Position numbers and translations under genes: made by a program. This document shows positions 1 through 6,298 of a DNA stretch of 11,220 bases, one piece after another. The notes under the pieces are model-generated. The model saw only the letters and a list, made by a program, of their open reading frames with translations, was not told the origin of the DNA and did no database searches. How positions within the stretch are numbered: position 1 is the stretch's first letter; every line of letters starts with the position of its first letter. Origin of the DNA: Hyphomicrobiales bacterium (GTDB taxonomy: Bacteria; Pseudomonadota; Alphaproteobacteria; Rhizobiales; Beijerinckiaceae); assembly GCA_003567055.1 (NCBI GenBank), contig PXAW01000037.1, positions 1 to 11,220 of the forward strand, written 5' to 3'.

Positions 1-3000
1 CGCGGTCCATCGGCAGATGCACCGCCCCGCCGCTCACCAGCGCGACGATCCAGTTCACGAAATGCTCCGAGGGCAGGAAGTTCGCATCGATCGTATCGCG
101 CCCGCCCGGTATGCGGCCCGGCGGCGCCGAGAGCCGCGCACGGAAACCGGGCCTGTGCGTCGCCTCGACGTTCTGCGGGCCGAAATCCTCGAGGAAACCG
201 GGCTGCCCGGCAAGCGGTTCACCGCTTTCGAGACCGGCACGGACCTGCTCGGCAAGGACGGCCTGCTCTTCCGGATTGTCAACATAAGGGGTCTGGAACC
301 GCATGGCGAAGCGCCCGTCGCCCACGGCGCGGTCGATCACGGCAATGAATTCGCGCGGCAGGATACTGCCGGCCGGAATGACGATCTCGCTGGCCAGTTC
401 CTCGCGATACTCGGCGCCCGGCATGCCGAACGGGCCGATTTCGAATGACGGCGTGTAGAACTCGAACATCGTCTTGCCGATGCGCAGATCGGCATTGAGC
501 CTGAACATCGCGCCGTCGCTGTGACCGAAGATATCGACCGCCCCCGCAGCTTCCTCTTGCGTCAGCGGCGTGACGTCGAGGGCAAGCCGGCCCCTGACTT
601 CAGCGAAGCCCGGATTCTGCTGATCGAGGGCGAGAGTCTCGCTATCGGGGGCAAACCGGAACGGCGATTCCTCGCCGATGAACGAGCGTTCGGCATATTC
701 CTCGAGCGTCTGCGCCTTCCATTGCAGGGCCGAATTGATCCCCAGCCCGCGCAGGCCGATGAGTTCCTGCAAGGCAAGGCGCACGAGTTGCGGCTCGTGC
801 AGCCCCTCCCCGATCCGCGCACCGACGCCCAGCGCATGGGCGAAGATGTCGAGCAGCGTACGCACATCGCCGCCCGCCGCCGCCTGCATGATGTCGCCGC
901 GCCGCGCATTCAGCGCGCGCAGCGTGTCGAGCCCCACCGCTCCGGTACTGCGCAGGACCTGCAATCCCGCGAACGGTTCGCGTATGGAGACGTTCAAACC
1001 GCCCCGCAGATCGAAACCGGCATCCCGGATCATGCCGATCAGGGTATCGAGCATATCCCGCGATTCCGGTGGCAGGTCTTCGCGCGAGACGGGCCCCGTC
1101 ATACCCGGATCGTAAGAAGCAAGTGCGCCGGGCGGCGCCAGCGGCACGAGCGAACCCGGCGCCGTCGGGTTGAAGGGAAAACGCATCAGCTCCGGCCCGG
1201 ATTCCGCCGCCGGATTGGCGAAATCGCCGGCGGGCTCGCGGGCGAACGGCCCGACATGGCGCCCGTCCTCGCCGCGCCAGACGGGATGACCCGCATCATC
1301 CATGCCGACATAGACGTAACCCCGATCCGGCAGGCCGTAATCGGTCGCACGCGGCATCGCCTCATGACCGGGCTCGCCGGGCGCGACCGGGTCGGGAAAA
1401 GCCCGACCACCGGCGCGACGGATCGCCTCGATCGCGATGCGCAGATCATCATCGAAGAAACCGATCCCGCCCGGCGAACGGAAATCGAGCGCGTAGAGCG
1501 TCGCCGCCGCCGCGTCGAGCGCATCGGGATCGATGTCGTCGAGCCCGTCGCCTTCCCAGCTTTCGAGCCGACGGGCGCGCACGAAATCGATGATCTCGGC
1601 GGGATCCTCTAGGTCGATTTCAGGGGAGAAGGTCAGTGACCCGGATTCGACCCGGACCGGGGGCGGAAAATGCGATGGCGGCCCGGAATCATCCGGATCC
1701 GAGGGCACGATGTCCGTCACTTCCTGCGCCTGCCTTGGCGCCTGATCATCCGCGTCCTGCTGGCGCGCGGCAGCGAAGCGTCCCGCGATTCCGGCTTCGC
1801 GCAACAGCATGTCGAAGCTCACATCGGGGCTGATGCGGCCCGTTTCACGCATGCGATGATAGAACGCCTCGAGTTGATCGAAGGATGCATGCGCATAGAT
1901 CGCGTGAACCCGCCCGCGCGCGTCATCCGGCAATCCGGGGCCGGTAATGCGGCTCTCCAGCGGCAGATAGAGCCATTGCGGATCGAAGCCGGGACGAGCC
2001 TCGGCATTATGGTCGAGAACGGCGGAAAGCGCCGCTTCCCGGCTCGGTTGGATGCCGATTTCCACATTGTCGAACCGTGTCGGCTGCTCCACTTCGATCT
2101 CGGCGGCACGGAGGTCGAGCCCGGCCTGTTCGCGCGCGGCGAAACTGTCGCTCAATCCGGCCCGGGCGAGGATATGGGCAAGGCTCTGATCACCCGCGAG
2201 GCGCCCCTGCGCAGACAAAGCCTCGACGGCGCCGCGCGCGCGCTCCGGCGGGCCGAACCAGACTTCGTGCGAGCGCGCAGGGATCGTGCCCCCGGCGCCG
2301 TCCTCGACTTGCCGCATGATCACGAGCGGCAGCGCGATCATGCTCTCATCAGCCGCCGAACCATTCCATTGCAGCGACTCGCTTTCGGCGCGTGCGGCAT
2401 CCGGCATCGCGAAAGTCGTATAGCCGGCAATGGTCAGGGGATGATCGAGCGCCACCGCACGCACCCGCATCTCGGCCGCCGCGAGCCGTGCCGCCTCCCA
2501 GTTGATCCCGACCTGGCGCGCCGCACCCGCCAGATCGAAATCGGGTGACATGGTCCCCGCCTCTACGAAGCGCCAGAGTTGCCGCTGCAGCGCGATCGCA
2601 TCGCCGCGCAGCAGCGCGATCTCGCGCAAGCGATCATCCGGCCCGAGCTGACGCTCCAGCGGGACCCGTACCACGATGTCGCGCGGATGGGCGCTGGCAT
2701 TGTGTTCGCTGGCGACGCGCCCGGCGATCTCCCAGTTCTCGAAGGGCCGCGCGATCGAGACGTCTTCTCCGGTCGGCACGGGTTGGCGGTCGGCAGCCTG
2801 GCGCAGCGCGGCATTTCGCGCGGCATCGGCATCGGCTACCTGACGGGCGCGCTGCGTGATGTCACGACTCGCGTCGCGCTCGGGCGACGGACGGGTCGAA
2901 CGATTATGCGGCGCGCCATCGCCGCGCGGTGCGTTGGGATGGGGCCCGAAGGTGATCGGCCCGCCCTCTCCAGCGGGAAGGCGCGGCGTGATCGGCGCTT

Positions 3001-4006
3001 GTGCTCCGGGGCCGCTTCCAGCCCCCGGCCCGCCGCCCCCCGGCGCCCGCACGACGATGCGCCCGCGCGTCAGATCATCGAGGCGCGAGAGCGCGGCGCG
3101 CGCCGTGGCATCGCCGGGATGGCGCGCAAGCCCGCGCCGCATCGCATCCAGCATGGCGGGATGAAAACCGGCGATCTCATCCGGCGTCAGCGTGTCGATG
3201 AAGCGCGCCACCTCCGCGATCCTGGCGCGCGAGAGATTCTCGAAAGAGGCCAGAACATGTCCGTTGCGCCCGGCGATCTGCACTTGCTGGTTGATCTTCA
3301 CCAGCCGCAGCGCGCCCTCGCCGAGCGCATAGATCCCCGCCAGCAGGCTCGCGATCCGCCCCATATTCATTCCGAAGCCGAACGAGGCCGAATCGGGTTC
3401 GATGCCGACCGCCTCGAGCCAGGATTCCAGCGTCGTATCGACCGCGCCGCTCGCCGCGCGGCTGATCTCGCGCGCCACGCCCAGCGCGGCGGGATCCTGG
3501 AACATGGTCGGGCTGATCGCGAAATAGGGCGCCATCCCGGCCAGCCCGGCGACGGGATCACCGATGAAGGCGCGTGCCGCGCCGGCCGCTCCGTTGACGA
3601 AGCGCGTGAAGGGATTGGGAGACAGTTCGCGCTCCGGCGCGGCCATGGCGGCACGTGCGCGCTGGTCGAGTTCGCGTGCGACCTCGTTCAGACGCTCGGC
3701 GAAGGGGGTGCCGCGCTGGCGGGGGATGGGGAAATCGACGGTGAAGCGATAATCGCCGCGCATGTCGAGCGGGCGCCCGCGATTGGTCCAGACGAGCCCG
3801 GTCTCGCCGATACGCGATTCGAAAAAGAGCTCGTAATCACCGGCGGCGTTGCGGACCTGGAATATATGGCCGAGATTGCCGAAGGGCTGGCGGTCGAAGG
3901 GCACTCCTTCGGGATGGTCCTGCCTTTGGGCGAGATTGAACGGGGCGGGGGCGTGATCGGAAAGCCGCGCGGAAGCAGATGCCGGCGCATCGAAGCGAAC
4001 ATGCAT
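1..4006 (-). CDS. Very large protein of unknown function, C-terminus cut by window edge
   Basis: I do not recognise this protein. The frame is open without a stop for 1335 codons and leaves the window at the left edge, so the C-terminus is missing. The start is the ATG at 4006-4004, with AAGGA eight bases upstream (4019-4015). Codons carry the strong third-position G/C expected of a real GC-rich gene. No signal peptide is seen. Residues 1-130 are mixed alpha/beta-like. Residues 136-165 and 213-235 are Gly/Ala-rich hydrophobic segments that could be buried helices or touch membrane. About 318-360 is a Gly/Pro-rich linker, followed by a charged Ala/Arg-rich stretch to ~415. Three degenerate ~100-residue repeats span 422-748. 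An acidic, Pro-rich linker follows, then roughly 560 residues without familiar motifs. Size, modular linkers and an AT-rich upstream region suggest an accessory surface, secreted or effector-like protein; that is inference only. The gene lies downstream of the LytM-factor gene, behind a hairpin. Confidence 0.88.
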   Translation of the reverse strand, partial: MHVRFDAPASASARLSDHAPAPFNLAQRQDHPEGVPFDRQPFGNLGHIFQVRNAAGDYELFFESRIGETGLVWTNRGRPLDMRGDYRFTVDFPIPRQRGTPFAERLNEVARELDQRARAAMAAPERELSPNPFTRFVNGAAGAARAFIGDPVAGLAGMAPYFAISPTMFQDPAALGVAREISRAASGAVDTTLESWLEAVGIEPDSASFGFGMNMGRIASLLAGIYALGEGALRLVKINQQVQIAGRNGHVLASFENLSRARIAEVARFIDTLTPDEIAGFHPAMLDAMRRGLARHPGDATARAALSRLDDLTRGRIVVRAPGGGGPGAGSGPGAQAPITPRLPAGEGGPITFGPHPNAPRGDGAPHNRSTRPSPERDASRDITQRARQVADADAARNAALRQAADRQPVPTGEDVSIARPFENWEIAGRVASEHNASAHPRDIVVRVPLERQLGPDDRLREIALLRGDAIALQRQLWRFVEAGTMSPDFDLAGAARQVGINWEAARLAAAEMRVRAVALDHPLTIAGYTTFAMPDAARAESESLQWNGSAADESMIALPLVIMRQVEDGAGGTIPARSHEVWFGPPERARGAVEALSAQGRLAGDQSLAHILARAGLSDSFAAREQAGLDLRAAEIEVEQPTRFDNVEIGIQPSREAALSAVLDHNAEARPGFDPQWLYLPLESRITGPGLPDDARGRVHAIYAHASFDQLEAFYHRMRETGRISPDVSFDMLLREAGIAGRFAAARQQDADDQAPRQAQEVTDIVPSDPDDSGPPSHFPPPVRVESGSLTFSPEIDLEDPAEIIDFVRARRLESWEGDGLDDIDPDALDAAAATLYALDFRSPGGIGFFDDDLRIAIEAIRRAGGRAFPDPVAPGEPGHEAMPRATDYGLPDRGYVYVGMDDAGHPVWRGEDGRHVGPFAREPAGDFANPAAESGPELMRFPFNPTAPGSLVPLAPPGALASYDPGMTGPVSREDLPPESRDMLDTLIGMIRDAGFDLRGGLNVSIREPFAGLQVLRSTGAVGLDTLRALNARRGDIMQAAAGGDVRTLLDIFAHALGVGARIGEGLHEPQLVRLALQELIGLRGLGINSALQWKAQTLEEYAERSFIGEESPFRFAPDSETLALDQQNPGFAEVRGRLALDVTPLTQEEAAGAVDIFGHSDGAMFRLNADLRIGKTMFEFYTPSFEIGPFGMPGAEYREELASEIVIPAGSILPREFIAVIDRAVGDGRFAMRFQTPYVDNPEEQAVLAEQVRAGLESGEPLAGQPGFLEDFGPQNVEATHRPGFRARLSAPPGRIPGGRDTIDANFLPSEHFVNWIVALVSGGAVHLPMDR
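1763..2743 (-). repeat. Three degenerate ~100-residue protein repeats
   Basis: Within the giant protein, residues 422-523, 524-644 and 645-748 align with each other. Each begins near an I-A/G or E-I-G segment, passes a strand-like core (VVRVPLERQ, MIALPLVIMRQ and WLYLPLESR), then a variable loop, and ends in a helical block. The helical blocks are EAGTMSPDFDLAGAARQVG, AQGRLAGDQSLAHILARAG and ETGRISPDVSFDMLLREAG, each followed by an F/W-x-A-A-R-like ending. The middle copy has an insertion in its loop. The similarity is at protein level only, so the duplication is old. I aligned it by eye. Confidence 0.72.
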
Positions 4007-4177
4007 GGATCAGGTCCTTGAAATAAACAATCAGTGAAATACACGTAAAACAAGTAAGTGAAGCCGACTAAATAATTGATGGCCCAGTAATAACGCTCTC
4101 GTAAAATTTGATACGAACGAATACGAGCCATCGCCTGCCCAGCGCATATCCCCTTTTTGTATCAGATTCATGACATA

Positions 4178-4205
4178 ACGCCGCCCCCGGGCATGGGAGC
4201 GGCGT
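4178..4205 (-). terminator. Candidate hairpin terminator after the LytM-factor gene
   Basis: ACGCCGC (4178-4184) pairs with GCGGCGT (4199-4205), and CCC (4185-4187) can extend the stem with GGG (4195-4197) around a one-base bulge. Read on the minus strand it lies about 35 bases past the stop of the LytM-factor gene and before the giant gene. The following bases (TATGTCATG) give only a weak U-tract, so termination may be partial. It suggests that the two minus-strand genes are separate transcription units. Confidence 0.5.
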
Positions 4206-4239
4206 CATCTCGTCAAAGCCGAATGCAGGCGGGTGCGGG

Positions 4240-5367
4240 TCAGCCGCGCAGATAGGGCATCGGATCGACCGGGTCGGAGCCGCGGCGGATTTCAAAATGC
4301 AGCTGCGGCGCATTGACGTTGCCGGTCCGCCCGGAATTCGAGATCACCTGCCCGCGGCGGACGGTATCACCGCGCTTCACCAGCAGATCGCGGTTATGCG
4401 CATAAGCGGAGACATAGCCGTTGTCATGGCGGATGAGGATGAGATTGCCATAACCCTTCAGTTCGCTGCCTGCATAGGCGACGGTGCCGCCTTCGGCTGC
4501 ACGCACCGGCGTGCCTTCTGGCAGCGCGATGTTGATGCCTTCATTGCCGCCGGTCCCGAAGCCGGCGATGACGCGCCCGCGTGCGGGCCAGCGGAAATCG
4601 AGCCCTGCCGCAGTGGCACTCGGCTGCGATGCTTCAGGCTCGGGCTGCGGCGCGCTCACCTGCTGGACGCTGGGCGCAGAGGCGCTGGTGCTCTGCTGGT
4701 TCGTCTGAGCCTGCGGCTGCGCAGCCGGCCGGGCGGCACTCGCCACCTGCCGGGGGCGCGGCGGAGGCGCGGCGGAGGGCGGGGAAGGCGGCGCGGCGGA
4801 GGCCTGACGCGGCTGCGACTGTGCCTGCGGCGGCGAAGCATCGCTGCGCGTCTGCGCCGGCTGCGCCGAGGCCGTCTGCGTACCGACGGCATTATAGACC
4901 GGAATCACCACGGTCGATCCGGCTCGCACATCCGCAGCGCCCTGCAGATTATTGGCCGAGAGGATCGCAGAGGTGGGGACATTGTAACGATTGGCGAGGC
5001 TCTCCAGCGTCTGCCCCTCGCGCACCACGATCGGCGTGCCGCCGAGCGCCGTCCAGCCGGCAGGGCCTGTCGAGCGCTGCTGGTTGCGGGCCGGTGCGGA
5101 GGTCTGAGCGGAAATCACCTGCGGCTGCGCCGAACCGGGCTCGGCCAGCGGCGAGGCCTCGATGATCCCGGACGAGGAAACACCGTCGGGGTTGATGCTG
5201 CCCGTGGTGAGCGGCTCACTCTGATTCGAAGCGAAGGGGTTCCCGAAGGGATCCCCCGCAAACCGCATCGTATCTGAACTGCATGCGGCCGTGAGACCGG
5301 AAACGAGACCGATCACCATCACCCGCGAGAGAAGGGAGAAACGGCCGAAACCGTGCAGACAACTCAT
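4240..5367 (-). CDS. LysM and degenerate M23 (LytM-factor) lipoprotein, NlpD/EnvC/DipM-like
   Basis: A 375-residue envelope lipoprotein. A signal peptide ends in LTAAC (lipid-modified Cys29). A LysM peptidoglycan-binding domain lies at about 113-158, then a Pro/Ala/Gln-rich linker to ~260, then a C-terminal M23/LytM domain. The usual zinc ligands are largely lost: the first motif reads N275-E-G-I-N279 instead of H-x-x-x-D, and the last reads Q355-L-H357 instead of H-x-H; only H324 (YAH) and H357 remain. In known families (NlpD, EnvC, DipM) such degenerate LytM domains do not cut peptidoglycan but activate N-acetylmuramoyl-L-alanine amidases during cell separation; I infer the same here. I chose the ATG at 5367 because AGGTG lies 7 bases upstream. 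An in-frame ATG at 5394 adds 9 residues, lacks a visible ribosome site and would leave almost no leader behind the CtrA-like site at 5420-5436. Confidence 0.9.
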   Translation of the reverse strand: MSCLHGFGRFSLLSRVMVIGLVSGLTAACSSDTMRFAGDPFGNPFASNQSEPLTTGSINPDGVSSSGIIEASPLAEPGSAQPQVISAQTSAPARNQQRSTGPAGWTALGGTPIVVREGQTLESLANRYNVPTSAILSANNLQGAADVRAGSTVVIPVYNAVGTQTASAQPAQTRSDASPPQAQSQPRQASAAPPSPPSAAPPPRPRQVASAARPAAQPQAQTNQQSTSASAPSVQQVSAPQPEPEASQPSATAAGLDFRWPARGRVIAGFGTGGNEGINIALPEGTPVRAAEGGTVAYAGSELKGYGNLILIRHDNGYVSAYAHNRDLLVKRGDTVRRGQVISNSGRTGNVNAPQLHFEIRRGSDPVDPMPYLRG

Positions 5368-5419
5368 CGGCGCACCTGGTGTTCTACGCAACATTGGAAT
5401 TCGATTAAACGCCGATTCA

Positions 5420-5436
5420 GGTTAAGCATTGGTTGA
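5420..5436 (-). promoter_or_regulatory. CtrA-like site upstream of the LytM-factor gene
   Basis: On the minus strand this reads TCAACC-N5-TTAACC, one base from a double TTAACC with the five-base spacing of CtrA boxes (TTAA-N7-TTAA core). It ends 52 bases before the chosen ATG of the LytM-factor gene. A GANTC sequence, the CcrM methylation site of Alphaproteobacteria, lies beside it at 5414-5418. Another TTAACC half-site is at 5473-5478. The motif is seen in the sequence; control by CtrA is inferred. Confidence 0.5.
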
Positions 5437-5560
5437 ACTCACCGACGCAATTGCGATGAAGCGTGATTTTTCTTAACCATGGCCCGCCAGCTGTGCGATC
5501 CCGTCTGCCCGGGCGTGAACGCGCGAAATCAGCCGGGCTGCGGCGAAGAGTACCCGCCGC

Positions 5561-6016
5561 TCAGCCGCGCTGCGGATATGGCCCGCCGCCATTTGCCGCA
5601 GGTGCGGATCCCGCCCCCAGCTTGGCCAGTTCGACCTTCGCGCGCAATTCGATATGCGCGATGATCTCGTCGAGGCGCGGATCGCCACTGACGGCATTGC
5701 GCTCGGACAGGCGCGCGACGATCGTCTGGAGATCGCGCGCGGGAACCCGCCCGCTCAACAGCGCCGCCTTCAGGCGATCGAGCGAATCGAGGATGTCGTG
5801 CCCACGCCGTGCCGCCTTGCGCCGGCGCTCGCCTTCACCCGATTCCTCCTGAAGGGCGAGCAGGGCGTCGAGCGAACCGACGGGCGCGGCGCTTGCGGCA
5901 GATGCTGCCGGGCGCGCATCCGTCGTATCGGATACTGCGAAACCGCTTCCCGATGTGCGGCGGCGCGCTGCGGCTGCGGCGATCGGTGATGCGTTGGTCT
6001 TGGGATCGATGCGCAT
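5561..6016 (-). CDS. fliX: Flagellar assembly regulator FliX
   Basis: A 151-residue protein close to the usual FliX length. It has a short N-terminal MRIDPK-type segment, a low-complexity Ala-rich stretch to about residue 50, and the family's helical C-terminal region (LDALLALQEE, then a basic stretch with HDILDSLDRLKAALLSGRV and DPRLDEIIAHIELRAKVELAKL). In Caulobacter FliX couples early flagellar assembly to the sigma-54 activator FlbD, acting in the cytoplasm. The start at 6016 has GGAGGA six to seven bases upstream; an in-frame ATG at 6070 would add 18 residues and overlap the CtrA box, so I reject it. It is divergent from flgI, the classic arrangement. A CtrA box 46 bases upstream suggests cell-cycle control as an early gene. 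After residue ~140 the tail is Gly/Pro-rich and not conserved. Confidence 0.9.
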   Translation of the reverse strand: MRIDPKTNASPIAAAAARRRTSGSGFAVSDTTDARPAASAASAAPVGSLDALLALQEESGEGERRRKAARRGHDILDSLDRLKAALLSGRVPARDLQTIVARLSERNAVSGDPRLDEIIAHIELRAKVELAKLGAGSAPAANGGGPYPQRG

Positions 6017-6062
6017 GGCGCGTCCTCCGGCTCTGCCTCGCATGCAGGCTGCCGCAACATGG

Positions 6063-6079
6063 TTAACCATGCGTTAACC
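6063..6079. promoter_or_regulatory. CtrA-type box in the fliX-flgI intergenic region
   Basis: TTAACC-ATGCG-TTAACC contains a perfect TTAA-N7-TTAA, the published core of the CtrA response-regulator site in Alphaproteobacteria. It sits 46 bases upstream of the fliX ATG, where it would overlap the -35 region of a fliX promoter, and about 185 bases upstream of the sigma-54 promoter of flgI. Its left half also lies in the 14-bp palindrome CATGGTTAACCATG (6058-6071). Binding by CtrA is inferred from the motif and the flagellar context. Confidence 0.72.
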
Positions 6080-6082
6080 ACG

Positions 6083-6149
6083 CGGCAGTTTCTGCCGGGC
6101 ATGCGCGGCCTCGGGCGAGGCCGACGGCGATGTCCGGCAAAATCTGCCG
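6083..6149. promoter_or_regulatory. Pair of CGGCA-N5-TGCCG inverted repeats, candidate FlbD enhancer sites
   Basis: CGGCA-GTTTC-TGCCG (6083-6097) and CGGCA-AAATC-TGCCG (6135-6149) have identical arms and the same five-base spacer, with centres 52 bases apart, close to five helical turns. The right copy is centred about 107 bases upstream of the -24 element of the sigma-54 promoter. That is the usual place for enhancer-binding activators such as FlbD. The repeats are seen directly; the assignment to FlbD is inference. Confidence 0.55.
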
Positions 6150-6247
6150 CTCGCGCGCGTCCCGGGTTTCCGGCGAAGGCTCGAATGCTTCGAATAAATA
6201 CCAGAAATCATTCACCTTTCTCGCGCCCGGCAAGCCCGCTCACCCGC

Positions 6248-6262
6248 TGGCACGGCGCTTGC
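6248..6262 (+). promoter_or_regulatory. Sigma-54 promoter of the flgI operon
   Basis: TGGCACG-GCGC-TTGC matches the sigma-54 (RpoN) consensus TGGCACG-N4-TTGC exactly, with GG at 6249-6250 and GC at 6261-6262 ten bases apart as required. Transcription should start near 6273-6275, leaving a leader of about 25 bases before the flgI ATG at 6299. In Caulobacter, middle flagellar operons for the ring and rod parts use sigma-54 promoters. Confidence 0.88.
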
Positions 6263-6298
6263 CATGGTAATCTGGCCAATAGCGACGAGAGTGCGATC

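Noticed and set aside
2579..4021. Plus-strand open frame of 480 codons, and others opposite the giant gene (521-1612, 1670-2548)
   Set aside because: They are antisense to the continuous minus-strand frame, rich in Arg, Ala and Gly as mirror frames of GC-rich genes are, and lack ribosome sites or family motifs.
4297..5277. Plus-strand open frame of 326 codons opposite the LytM-factor gene
   Set aside because: Arg- and Gly-rich mirror frame; the minus strand carries recognisable lipobox, LysM and M23 features.
6058..6071. 14-bp perfect palindrome CATGGTTAACCATG as a separate operator
   Set aside because: It overlaps the left half of the CtrA box and may be only a by-product of it; no second copy of the full palindrome was seen in the window.
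6059..6298. In-frame upstream extension of flgI
   Set aside because: It would cover the CtrA box, inverted repeats and sigma-54 promoter and would bury the signal peptide internally.
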